Source of the DNA: Stenotrophomonas maltophilia
GTDB lineage: Bacteria > Pseudomonadota > Gammaproteobacteria > Xanthomonadales > Xanthomonadaceae
Assembly: GCA_002363385.1 (NCBI GenBank)
Contig: DEVL01000002.1
Location: 186,001 to 250,000, forward strand
Direction of reading: 5' to 3'
DNA: 64,000 nt
Under the pieces are notes generated by a model. It was not told the origin of the DNA, did no database searches, and saw nothing but the letters and a program-made list of their open reading frames with translations. Position 1 is the first letter of the stretch. The number at the start of each line of letters is the position of its first letter. Positions 41,215 to 49,723 of the stretch are shown here, piece by piece. A program made the position numbers and the translations under genes.

Positions 41215-42327
41215 ATGGGATCGACCCGCACCTTCGGGTTGCTGGCGCTGTTGGTGGCGGCCAGCGGAACGGTTATCGCGGCTACGCCCGCTGCGTCGCT
41301 TGAGGACGGCGTCCGCAACGTGCCCCGGTTCGCTTTGCCGCTGTCGCCGTATCTGAGCCCGGAAGCACAGGCCGTGATGCGCAGTGCTGTCGCCCACGGC
41401 GACCCGGTCGCGAAGATGGACAACGCCACCGTGCTCAAGGAACTGGCGACTATCCGCAAGGGTGCCGATGACTGGGCGTATGGCGAGATCAAGGCGCTGC
41501 GCCAGCGCTATCCGGTGGAGCTGCACCACGAAACTTGGAATGGCGTACCGGTGGTACGTGTCGAGCCACGCAGTGCGCCAGCCGATTCGGCGCAGCGGCG
41601 CCTGTTGATCGAACTGCATGGCGGCGCGTTCGTGTTCGGCCGCGCTGACAGCCTCGGCCTGCTGGAGGCGATTCCGGTCGCGGCCATGACCGGGGCCACG
41701 GTCGTGGCGGTGGAGTACCGGCAAGGCCCGGAGCATCAGTTTCCGGCCGCGAGTGAGGATGTGGCCGCGGTCTACCGGGCGGCGCTGGAGAAGATGCCGG
41801 CACGGCACATCGGTCTGTTCGGCTGCTCGGCCGGCGGCGTGCTCACGGGCGAATCGCTGGCGTGGTTCGCCAAGGAGAAGCTGCCGATGCCGGCCGCGGC
41901 CGGCCTGTTCTGCGCCGGCGGCGATGCACGCTACGGCGGCGACTCCCGCTATGTGGCGGCGGCCGTCACCGATGCACTGCTGCCGCATGCTGACGGCACG
42001 TTGCCGATCATGGAGGACCTGTACTACGGGAAGGTGGATTTCCGTGATCCACTCGTGTCGCCGGTGTTCTCCGATGCAGTCCTCGCGCAGTTCCCACCGA
42101 CCCTGTTCATCACCGCCACCCGTGCGGCGGAGCTGAGCAACGTGTCCTATACGCATTCCCGGCTGGTGGACCTGGGCCGCGAGTCGGATCTGCACGTCTG
42201 GGACGGGCTGGGCCACGCGTTTCATCTGGATGCCCGCCTGCCCGAGAGCCAGCAGGCTTACCGGGTGATGGCCCGGTTCTTCACCCGCCACCTGGACATG
42301 CCGCTACCGCCAGCGCCTGTGGAGTAG
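41215..42327 (+). CDS. Exported alpha/beta hydrolase (HSL-type esterase)
   Basis: 370 residues with a signal peptide (cut near VIAA). Hormone-sensitive-lipase features: oxyanion-hole motif ELHGGAFVFG, nucleophile in GCSAGG, and the late histidine in GLGHAFH. The acid residue is in the FITATRAAEL-to-LHVWD stretch and cannot be fixed by eye. It likely cleaves short-chain esters in the periplasm. AGGGAG lies 9 nt before the ATG. A conspicuous 9-9-9 inverted repeat follows it. Confidence 0.83.
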   Translation: MGSTRTFGLLALLVAASGTVIAATPAASLEDGVRNVPRFALPLSPYLSPEAQAVMRSAVAHGDPVAKMDNATVLKELATIRKGADDWAYGEIKALRQRYPVELHHETWNGVPVVRVEPRSAPADSAQRRLLIELHGGAFVFGRADSLGLLEAIPVAAMTGATVVAVEYRQGPEHQFPAASEDVAAVYRAALEKMPARHIGLFGCSAGGVLTGESLAWFAKEKLPMPAAAGLFCAGGDARYGGDSRYVAAAVTDALLPHADGTLPIMEDLYYGKVDFRDPLVSPVFSDAVLAQFPPTLFITATRAAELSNVSYTHSRLVDLGRESDLHVWDGLGHAFHLDARLPESQQAYRVMARFFTRHLDMPLPPAPVE

Positions 42328-42341
42328 GGCGCACAGGCGTT

Positions 42342-42368
42342 GCATACGGAATGCATACATCCGTATGC
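42342..42368. promoter_or_regulatory. 9-9-9 inverted repeat upstream of the host-attachment gene
   Basis: GCATACGGA (42342-42350) and TCCGTATGC (42360-42368) are perfect inverted arms around ATGCATACA, which contains another GCATAC copy. It lies 15 bp after the esterase stop and 75 bp before the next ATG. It could be an operator or a weak terminator; the triple GCATAC favours a binding site. Confidence 0.45.
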
Positions 42369-42443
42369 ACGGTGCTTACATGGGGTTGCCTACGGTGGAA
42401 CCCGAGTGCACCCGCGCTCGGTTTTTCCCATAAGGAGTAGATG

Positions 42444-42857
42444 ATGAGCCAGCAGATTCCCGAAGGTACCCTCGTTGTTGTCGCCGACGGCGGCTCGGCC
42501 CGCGTGTTCACCAACGTTGGCACCGCGCACAAGCTTCAACTCAAGCAGGAGGGGGAACTTCAGCTGCAGGCCGTCAGCGAAACCGGCGCCTCGGGGCAGG
42601 GCCCCTCCGGCTCGGTGCCACAGGACATGACGATCTCCCAGCTCAATGAAGCCACGTTTGCCAAGCAGGTCGCCGCGCAGTTGAACGAAGATGCGCTGAA
42701 GAACCGCTACGCGCACCTGATCCTGATCGCCGACCCGCAGACGCTGGGCCGCATCCGCCCGTTGCTGCACAAAGAAACCCAGGAGCGGCTGATCAAGGAT
42801 CTGGCGAAGGATTACACCAACGCACCGCTGGAGGACATCCAGCGCGCACTGTCCTGA
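42444..42857 (+). CDS. Host-attachment-family protein (baeRF-like)
   Basis: 137 residues. Resembles the 'protein required for attachment to host cells' family (TLVVVADGGSARVF at the start; NRYAHLILIADPQTLGRIR). This is a release-factor-1-like fold first named for a role in plant attachment. Actual biochemical function is unclear, and many members are stress proteins. AAGGAG stands 6 nt before the ATG at 42444; the ATG three bases earlier is also possible. It is followed 9 bp later by a thioredoxin gene, most likely in one transcript. Confidence 0.8.
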   Translation: MSQQIPEGTLVVVADGGSARVFTNVGTAHKLQLKQEGELQLQAVSETGASGQGPSGSVPQDMTISQLNEATFAKQVAAQLNEDALKNRYAHLILIADPQTLGRIRPLLHKETQERLIKDLAKDYTNAPLEDIQRALS

Positions 42858-42866
42858 GAACCGCTC

Positions 42867-43196
42867 ATGGCCTTCGTTCGTGAGTACAGCCCCTCCGACA
42901 TCACCCGTGCCGACATCGATGCCGGCAGCGGATGGGTGATGCTGGAGTTCGGCACCGGTTGGTGCGGCCATTGCAGTGCCGCCCAGCCCCTGCTGCAGAA
43001 GTTTCTCGGCGGCTACGACGCTACGCACCTGAAGGTCGAAGATGGGAAGGGGCGGCCGTTGGGCCGCTCCTTTGCTGTGAAGCTGTGGCCGACGGTGATT
43101 CTGTTGCGCGATGGCCGCGAAATCGCGCGTGCAGTGCGGCCGCACGAGCGCGACGATCTCGCGCCATTGATCGACGCATTGGAGCGCGGGCAGTAA
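42867..43196 (+). CDS. Thioredoxin-like protein (WCGHC)
   Basis: 109 residues, a single thioredoxin domain. Active site WCGHC at residues 32-36, as in protein disulphide isomerases, instead of WCGPC. The cis-proline is present in KLWPTVIL. No signal peptide, so it is cytoplasmic. It follows the host-attachment-family gene by 9 bp and probably shares its promoter. A role in redox or oxidative-stress defence is likely. Confidence 0.88.
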   Translation: MAFVREYSPSDITRADIDAGSGWVMLEFGTGWCGHCSAAQPLLQKFLGGYDATHLKVEDGKGRPLGRSFAVKLWPTVILLRDGREIARAVRPHERDDLAPLIDALERGQ

Positions 43197-43579
43197 CGAG
43201 CATCCCGCTCTCGAGCGACATTCGCCCTGCCAGATGAGTGTCAGCACAACACATTGCCGCATTCCCAGCGCTGCCGACGCGTGTATGCATCGCGTGAAAA
43301 GGAGTCAAAACAGCTTGAAACATGCTGTTCCACGCTGCCGACCGGAGCAGTACGGGGCTCGCGCTGGCCAAATGTAGTAACATGGCCCGCTTGATCACCC
43401 CCGGGCCATTGCCCGCTTCCTGGTCATCCATCCCGCAGCGTCGCTGAGTCCACGCGGCCGTCCGGGATCGTCTGTTGCAACCCCTCTTCGCGCATCGCGC
43501 TGTGTCATCAGAGGCGGTATTTCCTGTGCCGTGCGCGGGACCTCGGGCGCCGCGATGGCCTGCTTCCAGGAGAAAGCAG
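43197..43579. other. 383-bp gap before the ProP-like gene
   Basis: No gene is supported. It contains an inverted repeat AACAGC-N9-GCTGTT (43309-43329) and should hold the transporter's promoter. The open frame continues upstream of 43580 to 43475 but has no family similarity there. Confidence 0.55.
43309..43329. promoter_or_regulatory. Inverted repeat AACAGC-N9-GCTGTT
   Basis: A perfect 6-bp inverted repeat 250 bp before the transporter ATG, in an otherwise featureless gap. Possible regulator site; unsupported otherwise. Confidence 0.25.
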
Positions 43580-45067
43580 ATGCAGGACCTGCCTGCCGCA
43601 CACGCTCATTTTGGCTGGTTCAAACGCCGCCGCCAGATGCATGTCGACGAAGTCACCGTCGTTGATCGTCCGATGTTGAAGAAGGCCGTTGGCGCTGCCG
43701 CGCTCGGCAACGCGATGGAGTGGTTCGATTTCGGTGTCTACGGCTACCTGGCCGTGACCCTCGGCCACGTGTTCTTCCCCGACAGCAGCCCGACCGCGCA
43801 GCTGATCGCCACCTTCGCCACCTTCACCGTCGCCTTTCTGGTGCGCCCGCTGGGCGGGCTGGTGTTCGGCCCGCTGGGTGACAAGTACGGGCGGCAGAAG
43901 GTACTCGCGGCCACCATGATCCTGATGGCTGCAGGCACCTTCAGCATCGGCCTGATTCCCTCGTACGACCGCATCGGCATCTGGGCACCGGCGCTGTTGC
44001 TGCTTGCCCGCATCGTGCAGGGATTCTCCACCGGCGGTGAGTACGGCGGCGCGGCGACGTTCATCGCCGAGTATTCGACTGACCGAAATCGCGGCCTCAT
44101 GGGCAGCTGGCTGGAGTTCGGTACGCTGGGTGGCTACATCGCCGGTGCCGGCACGGTCACCGCACTACACATGGCCCTGAGCAGCACGCACATGCTGGAC
44201 TGGGGCTGGCGCATTCCGTTCCTGGTGGCCGGCCCGCTGGGTCTGCTTGGCCTGTACATGCGCATGAAGCTGGAAGAGACGCCGGCCTTCCGCGCGTATG
44301 CCGAAGAGGCCGAGAAGCGCGATCACGAGCGCCCGGGCCTGGGCGCGCTGTTCCGCGTGCATTGGGCACAGCTGCTGATCTGCGTCGGCCTGGTGCTGGT
44401 GTTCAACGTCACCGATTACATGCTGCTGACCTACATGCCCAGCTACCTCAGCGTCACCATGGGCTATGCCGAAAGCAAAGGCCTGCTGCTGATCATCATC
44501 GTGATGCTGGTGATGATGCCGCTCAATGTGGTGGGTGGATTGTTCAGCGATCGCCTGGGCCGTCGCCCGATGATCATCGGTGCCTGCATCGCGCTGTTCC
44601 TGCTGGCGATCCCGTGCCTGAAACTGGTGGGCAGCGGCAATGACTGGTTGATCTTTCTGGGGCTGATGCTGCTCGGGCTGGCGTTGGTGTGCTTCACCAG
44701 CTCGATGCCGTCCACGCTGCCGGCGCTGTTCTACACGCCGGTGCGCTACAGCGCGCTGTCGATCGCCTTCAACGTCTCGGTCTCGCTGTTCGGGGGTACC
44801 ACGCCGCTGGTGACTGCCTGGCTGGTGGAGCGCACCGGTGATCCGCTGGTGCCCGCTTACTACCTGATGGGCGCGGCGGTGATCGGCGTGATCACCATGC
44901 TGTTCGTGCGCGAGACCGCCGGCATGCCGCTGCGTGGCTCCCCGCCGGCGGTGGCGAGCGAAGCCGAAGCGCGCGCGTTGATGCGCAGTGATGAGCCGGT
45001 CACGGTGGACGCGACCCAGCCCATGCTGCCCGAGGCGGCGGTACCGGACTCGGCACGGCCGGCGTAA
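43580..45067 (+). CDS. ProP-like MFS transporter (proline/betaine family)
   Basis: 495 residues with 12 membrane segments. MFS motifs: GPLGDKYGRQKVL and GGLFSDRLGRRPM. The N-terminal stretch (AAALGNAMEWFDFGVYGYLA) and ARIVQGFSTGGEYGGAATFIAEY are those of the metabolite:H+ symporter branch containing ProP, ShiA and KgtP. Uptake of proline or glycine betaine is the best guess, but the coiled-coil osmosensor tail of E. coli ProP is not seen. AGGAG 7 nt before the ATG at 43580 decides the start. Confidence 0.75.
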   Translation: MQDLPAAHAHFGWFKRRRQMHVDEVTVVDRPMLKKAVGAAALGNAMEWFDFGVYGYLAVTLGHVFFPDSSPTAQLIATFATFTVAFLVRPLGGLVFGPLGDKYGRQKVLAATMILMAAGTFSIGLIPSYDRIGIWAPALLLLARIVQGFSTGGEYGGAATFIAEYSTDRNRGLMGSWLEFGTLGGYIAGAGTVTALHMALSSTHMLDWGWRIPFLVAGPLGLLGLYMRMKLEETPAFRAYAEEAEKRDHERPGLGALFRVHWAQLLICVGLVLVFNVTDYMLLTYMPSYLSVTMGYAESKGLLLIIIVMLVMMPLNVVGGLFSDRLGRRPMIIGACIALFLLAIPCLKLVGSGNDWLIFLGLMLLGLALVCFTSSMPSTLPALFYTPVRYSALSIAFNVSVSLFGGTTPLVTAWLVERTGDPLVPAYYLMGAAVIGVITMLFVRETAGMPLRGSPPAVASEAEARALMRSDEPVTVDATQPMLPEAAVPDSARPA

Positions 45068-45099
45068 GCCGGGACGGCATGCGCCCGCCTGGCGATGGA

Positions 45100-46149
45100 C
45101 TACGGACGGGCGACCAAGCGGTAATGGTCGTCCAGCTCTGGTCCGCCGCCACGATCAGCGCTGCCCGCGACCACGTGCAGCGCACCGTTCAGCACCGCCG
45201 CCTGCATGCCGTGTCGCCCGACCGGCAGCGGCGGCAGCCGCTCCCAGCGCTGAAGGGCGGGGCTCCAGGCCTCCACCTCTGCGTGCGCGGCCGTGTGCGC
45301 ATCGCTTTCGCCGCCGATCACAACGATCCTGTCATTCCAGGCAACCGTGGCCGTGCCTGAGCGTGGGGTCGGCAGGGGCGAGGGAAGGGTGGACCAGCGG
45401 CCCGATGCGATATCGAAGACGTCCACGGCTGCCACCGACTGCATCCCCGACGCATTGCTGCCATGGGCGCTGACCCGGCCACCGGCGGCGTAGAGCGCGC
45501 CGTCCAATACCGCCGCGTGGAAGTGGTCGCGCGCATGCGGTGCATCCGGCAGCGCTGTCCACTGCCCCGTCGCGGGATCGAAGACATCCAGCCATGGCAC
45601 CACGCCACCGGTGTGCCCACGCGTTACACCACCGACCAGATAGAACTGGCCCGCGTGCAACGCAACGCCACTGGCACCGCGAGCGCGGCCTGCCGGCAGC
45701 GATGGCCCCTGTTGCCACGCATCCGCCGTCGGGTCGTAGATCCACAGCGCAGGAACGGCGGGCTCGGCTGGGAAGTCGCCGGTCAAGGCCCCCATCACCC
45801 AGATACGGCCGTCGTAGGCGAGTGCCTGAGTGTGGTGAAGCTGTTCCAGTGGAGGTCGTGCGCCGGAGGTCCAGCCTCCGCTGGCGGGATCGAAGACCTC
45901 CAGGGGGCGTTCACCACGTCCCCCCAGCAGATAGAGTTTGCCATCAAGCGCGACCAAGGCACTTTCGTGTCGCGCGGTGGGTGGATGTCCGCTCTGGTGC
46001 GCTGTCCATGTCAGCGCTGCCGCTGATGGTCCAGAGGCCCCGGTGGATGCAGCACCACCGTTGTGAGCGGTTCGCCCCGCACACGCGGCGAGCAGTGCAG
46101 CAGCGATGAGGGAGGTTGCCATGAGGCAGGTGCGGCGGCGTAACACCAT
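45100..46149 (-). CDS. Kelch-repeat lipoprotein
   Basis: 349 residues. Lipoprotein signal with lipobox LLAAC near residue 22. Then about five to six Kelch repeats recognisable by GG followed by spaced W (LYLLGGRGE, FYLVGGVTR, LYAAGGRVS, IVVIGGESD, LHVVAGSAD), which build a beta-propeller. It is probably anchored in the envelope and binds a carbohydrate or protein. Divergent from the GH92 mannosidase 136 bp away, so glycan handling is plausible but inferred. Confidence 0.82.
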   Translation of the reverse strand: MVLRRRTCLMATSLIAAALLAACAGRTAHNGGAASTGASGPSAAALTWTAHQSGHPPTARHESALVALDGKLYLLGGRGERPLEVFDPASGGWTSGARPPLEQLHHTQALAYDGRIWVMGALTGDFPAEPAVPALWIYDPTADAWQQGPSLPAGRARGASGVALHAGQFYLVGGVTRGHTGGVVPWLDVFDPATGQWTALPDAPHARDHFHAAVLDGALYAAGGRVSAHGSNASGMQSVAAVDVFDIASGRWSTLPSPLPTPRSGTATVAWNDRIVVIGGESDAHTAAHAEVEAWSPALQRWERLPPLPVGRHGMQAAVLNGALHVVAGSADRGGGPELDDHYRLVARP

Positions 46150-46285
46150 GCAGGTCTTCCCGGAAACGAGCCAGGCGCCAGCGTAGCAAGCCGCGTCCCC
46201 CGCGTCCTCAACCGCACCGCAACATGCCGGTCTGCTGGGGCGGTGCTAGGATCACTCTTACCTGAATCGATCTAAATTCAACGCC

Positions 46286-48628
46286 ATGACAAAAACGGGG
46301 ACGTTGCGCTGGTTGGGGCTCGCAGTAGGGGCGATGTTGGTGGCCGGCACGGCCACGGCGGCACCGGCGAAGGTCGGCGAGCGTGCCTACGCGGCGGTTG
46401 ATCCGTTCATCGGCACTGCAGGCGAGGGTCACACCTATCCCGGCGCCACGGTCCCGTTCGGCATGGTCCAGCTCAGCCCGGACACCCGCATCCAGCCGCG
46501 CGAGAAGGCCTATGGGTGGGCGGCAGGCTACCGGCACGTCGACACCAGCATCGTTGGCTTCTCGCACACGCATTTCTCGGGCAGCGGCCATTCCGATCTG
46601 GGTGATGTGCTGCTGATGCCGGTGCGCACCGATGCCAGCCTGGAGCGTGGCGACCCGGACAAACCTGGCAGCGGTTACACCTCGCGCTTCCGCCACGATG
46701 ACGAGCGCGCCGAGCCGGGCTACTACGCGGTCACCCTGGATGACCCCAAGGTGCGCGCGGAACTCACCGCCAGCACCCGCGTGGGTGTGCACCGTTACAC
46801 CTATCCGGCCAACCAGCCGGCGCGCGTGCTGCTGGACCTGCGCACCAGCCTCTACGACTATCCGGGCAAGATCCTATGGTCGCGTCTGCGTGCCCGCGAG
46901 GACGGCACCATCACCGGCTTCCGCGAGACCCGCGGATGGGCGCCAGGTCGCCAGCTGTATTTCGCGATGCGCTTCTCCCGCCCGCTGACCGGTCATGCGT
47001 TCCACAATACCGAGACCGACATCGCCTACAAGGGTTTCCCGCCGCCGGGGCACCAGAGCCCGGCCCAGCGTGCACAGATTGAAGGGCGCCAACTGGTGGG
47101 CACGTTTGATTTCGGCAAGCTCGATAAACCGCTGGTGGTGACGGTGGCGATCTCCTCGGTCAGCGAGGCCGGTGCGATCGCCAACCTGGAGAGTGAAGTG
47201 CCGGGCTTCGATTTCGATCGCGTCCGAGCCGGGGCGAGAGCGCAATGGACGCAGGCGCTGTCGGTGCTGGACATCGACGCGCCCGAGCATGACCGGCGCA
47301 GCGCCTACACCGCGCTGTACCACAGCCTGCTGGGGCCGACGGTCTTCATGGACAGCGATGGCCAGTACCGCGGCTCGGACAACGCGGTGCATCGTGCCGA
47401 GGGCTACACCAACTATTCAACGTTCTCGCTGTGGGACACCTACCGAGCCCTGCATCCACTGCTCACCCTGGTGCAACCGGAGAAACGTAACAGCGATTTC
47501 ATCAATTCGCTGCTCGCGCACCAGCACAACAGCGCCTACGGGATGCTGCCGGTATGGGCGTTCCACGGCCAGGAAACCTGGTGCATGATCGGCTACCACG
47601 CCGTGCCGGTGATCGCCGATGCCTACCTCAAGGGCATCCGCGGTTTCGATGAGAACAAGGCATTGGCCGCCATGGTGGCCACCGCCAATTACGGACCGTA
47701 CGACGGCATCGCGCAGTACCGCGAGCTGGGCTGGGTGCCGATCGATGAGGAAGGCGAAGCGGCCAGTAAGACGCTGGAATACGCCTTCGACGACTGGACC
47801 ATCGCGCGCATGGCCAAGGCCATGGGCAACACGAAGGTCGCCGGTGAGTTCGAGAAGCGCGCCACCAACTGGCGCAACGCGTACGACAAGGACACCGGCT
47901 TCATGCGGGCGCGCAAGCGCGATGGCAGCTTCCGCACGCCGTTCGATCCGAGCGCCAGCGGCTACGGCACGGATTACACCGAAGGCAACGCCTGGCAGTA
48001 CTCGTGGTATGTGCCGCACGATGTGGCGGGCCTGGCCGCCGCGCACGGGGGCAGCGACAGACTGCTGGCCCGGCTGGACGAGGTGTTCGAGGCCAAGGTC
48101 GACCCCTCGATCTTCGAACACATGGAAGACATCACCGGTCTGATCGGCTGGTACGCGCACGGCAACGAGCCCAGCCACCACGTGGCCTACCTGTATGCCC
48201 ATGCCGGGCAGCCGTGGCGCACCCAGGCACGCCTGAAGCAGATCATGGACACCCAGTATGCCGACCGTCCCGATGGCCTGGCCGGCAATGACGACCTTGG
48301 CCAGATGTCGGCCTGGTACGTGTTCACCGCGCTGGGCTTCTACCCGGTGGCGCCGGGCAGCGGCGAGTACATCATCGGCCGCCCGTTCCTGCCCAAGGCA
48401 GCACTGCATCTGCCCAACGGCAGGACCTTCACCATCGTTACCGACGGGCTGGGCAAGGGCCACGACCATGTCGGTTCGGTGACCCTCAATGGCCAGCCGC
48501 TGCAGCGTACCTTCCTGCGCCACGAGGAAATCCTGGCCGGTGGCGAGCTGCGCTTCACCCTCCAGGCCGAGCCGAACAAGGCTTGGCCGGGGCAGGGCGC
48601 GGAACAGCCGTACTCGATGTCCCGCTGA
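46286..48628 (+). CDS. GH92 alpha-mannosidase, exported
   Basis: 780 residues with a signal peptide (cut near TAAPA, ~26). It shows the family GH92 motifs: GTAGEGHTYPGATVPFGMVQ, SHTHFSGSGHSDLGD, STFSLWDTYRALHPLLT, TEGNAWQYSWYVPHD and the closing GNDDLGQMSAWYVFTALGFYP. These Ca2+-dependent enzymes remove alpha-linked mannose, often alpha-1,2, from glycoproteins. It should act in the periplasm or outside. Linkage specificity cannot be read from sequence. The gene is flanked by a Kelch lipoprotein gene (divergent) and the toxin-antitoxin pair downstream. Confidence 0.93.
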   Translation: MTKTGTLRWLGLAVGAMLVAGTATAAPAKVGERAYAAVDPFIGTAGEGHTYPGATVPFGMVQLSPDTRIQPREKAYGWAAGYRHVDTSIVGFSHTHFSGSGHSDLGDVLLMPVRTDASLERGDPDKPGSGYTSRFRHDDERAEPGYYAVTLDDPKVRAELTASTRVGVHRYTYPANQPARVLLDLRTSLYDYPGKILWSRLRAREDGTITGFRETRGWAPGRQLYFAMRFSRPLTGHAFHNTETDIAYKGFPPPGHQSPAQRAQIEGRQLVGTFDFGKLDKPLVVTVAISSVSEAGAIANLESEVPGFDFDRVRAGARAQWTQALSVLDIDAPEHDRRSAYTALYHSLLGPTVFMDSDGQYRGSDNAVHRAEGYTNYSTFSLWDTYRALHPLLTLVQPEKRNSDFINSLLAHQHNSAYGMLPVWAFHGQETWCMIGYHAVPVIADAYLKGIRGFDENKALAAMVATANYGPYDGIAQYRELGWVPIDEEGEAASKTLEYAFDDWTIARMAKAMGNTKVAGEFEKRATNWRNAYDKDTGFMRARKRDGSFRTPFDPSASGYGTDYTEGNAWQYSWYVPHDVAGLAAAHGGSDRLLARLDEVFEAKVDPSIFEHMEDITGLIGWYAHGNEPSHHVAYLYAHAGQPWRTQARLKQIMDTQYADRPDGLAGNDDLGQMSAWYVFTALGFYPVAPGSGEYIIGRPFLPKAALHLPNGRTFTIVTDGLGKGHDHVGSVTLNGQPLQRTFLRHEEILAGGELRFTLQAEPNKAWPGQGAEQPYSMSR

Positions 48629-48646
48629 TCGGCTGCTGCGGCGTCT

Positions 48647-48685
48647 TTCTGGCCAAAATGGTATTTATGTCCAATTTGGCCAGAA
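48647..48685 (+). promoter_or_regulatory. Palindromic operator of the toxin-antitoxin operon
   Basis: TTCTGGCCAAA (48647-48657) and TTTGGCCAGAA (48675-48685) form perfect 11-bp inverted arms 17 nt apart. A TATAGT -10 candidate follows at 48690-48695. The antitoxin ATG is at 48722. This is the usual arrangement for autoregulation by a Phd-type antitoxin. Confidence 0.75.
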
Positions 48686-48721
48686 GGGGTATAGTAGGGC
48701 CATCCCGTACTGGAGCGTGCC

Positions 48722-49063
48722 ATGACCCTGCCACTGGATCTGCCCGGCCTTGAAAAGGCCACGGCGTCGTCGGTGAAAACCCGCGGCTGGCCCAGCCTGA
48801 TGCGGACCGTTCGGGAGAAACAGGCCTTGGTGATCACCAACCACAATCACCCCGAAGCGGTGATCGTGGACATCAAGACCTACCAGGAGCTGCTGGCCAA
48901 GGCCGCTGGTGGCGACGCCGATGAGCGTCTGGGCGAGCTGGAACGGCTGCGTGCCGCGTTCGATACCACGCTGGCCAGCCTGGGCCGCGATGGCGGGCTG
49001 GGCAAGGTGCTGGGTCAGCCGATCCGCCGTGGCCGCAAGGTCGCCCTCGGCAGCCCCCTCTGA
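48722..49063 (+). CDS. Phd/YefM-type antitoxin
   Basis: 113 residues. The N-terminal half (TRGWPSLMRTVREKQALVITNHNHPEAVIVDIKTYQELL) matches the Phd/YefM DNA-binding and dimerisation fold. The C-terminal part is helical and basic at the end, and should wrap the toxin. The gene lies 3 bp before the zeta-type kinase gene and is preceded by a perfect inverted repeat, so it probably represses its own promoter. Phd-type antitoxins more often pair with Doc or RelE-type toxins, so the partner is unusual. Confidence 0.85.
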   Translation: MTLPLDLPGLEKATASSVKTRGWPSLMRTVREKQALVITNHNHPEAVIVDIKTYQELLAKAAGGDADERLGELERLRAAFDTTLASLGRDGGLGKVLGQPIRRGRKVALGSPL

Positions 49064-49066
49064 CCG

Positions 49067-49690
49067 ATGGGGCGCATTCTGGTCCTGGCCGGCGTCAATG
49101 GTGCCGGCAAGAGTTCGCTGCTGGGCATGTGGCTGGAAGAAGAAGGCCTGACTTGGTTCAACCCGGATACGTTCACCCGGCGTCTGGTGGAGACTGGTTG
49201 GTCGCTGGGCGAGGCCAATGCTGCGGCCTGGAACGAGGGCGCGCGTCGGCTGCGACAGGCGATCGACGAGGGCACCGACTTCGCGTTTGAAACCACTTTG
49301 GGCGGCAATACGATTCCGCGCCTGCTACGCGAAGCCTGCGACCGGCACGACGTGGCGATCTGGTTCTGCGGCCTGCAGAGCGTGGAACTCCATATGGAAC
49401 GTGTCGCCGCACGGGTCAGCCGCGGCGGACATGACATTCCCGCCGACAAGATCCGCGCCCGCTACGATTCCTCCCGTGAGAACCTCTTGGCGCTGTTGCC
49501 GCATCTGGCCGAGCTGCATGTCTACGACAACAGTGCGCCGGCCGACGCCGATGGCGCCGAGCCGTTGCCGGTGCTGCAATTGGACCGCACCGGACTGCAC
49601 TATCCGGCCTCGGCGATCGAGCTGCTGCAGACGCCTGACTGGGCCAAGCCGATCGTGATGCGCGCCATGGAGCTGCATGGCATCCGGTGA
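49067..49690 (+). CDS. Zeta-toxin-like P-loop kinase
   Basis: 207 residues. Walker A GVNGAGKSS at residues 9-17, then FNPDTF with the substrate-contacting aspartate, FETTLGG, and an Arg-rich lid region (RVAARVSRGGHDIPADKIRARY). It resembles zeta/PezT toxins, which phosphorylate UDP-N-acetylglucosamine and block cell-wall synthesis, though the related AAA-kinase families with other substrates cannot be excluded. All core residues are intact. It is the second gene of the pair. Confidence 0.8.
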   Translation: MGRILVLAGVNGAGKSSLLGMWLEEEGLTWFNPDTFTRRLVETGWSLGEANAAAWNEGARRLRQAIDEGTDFAFETTLGGNTIPRLLREACDRHDVAIWFCGLQSVELHMERVAARVSRGGHDIPADKIRARYDSSRENLLALLPHLAELHVYDNSAPADADGAEPLPVLQLDRTGLHYPASAIELLQTPDWAKPIVMRAMELHGIR

Positions 49691-49723
49691 GGCAACACCT
49701 CGCGGCTGCGCCTGAAGGCGGCC

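Noticed and set aside
46263..46280. Weak inverted repeat TGAAT-N8-ATTCA before the mannosidase gene
   Set aside because: Arms of only 5 bp in an AT-richer patch; too weak to call an operator.
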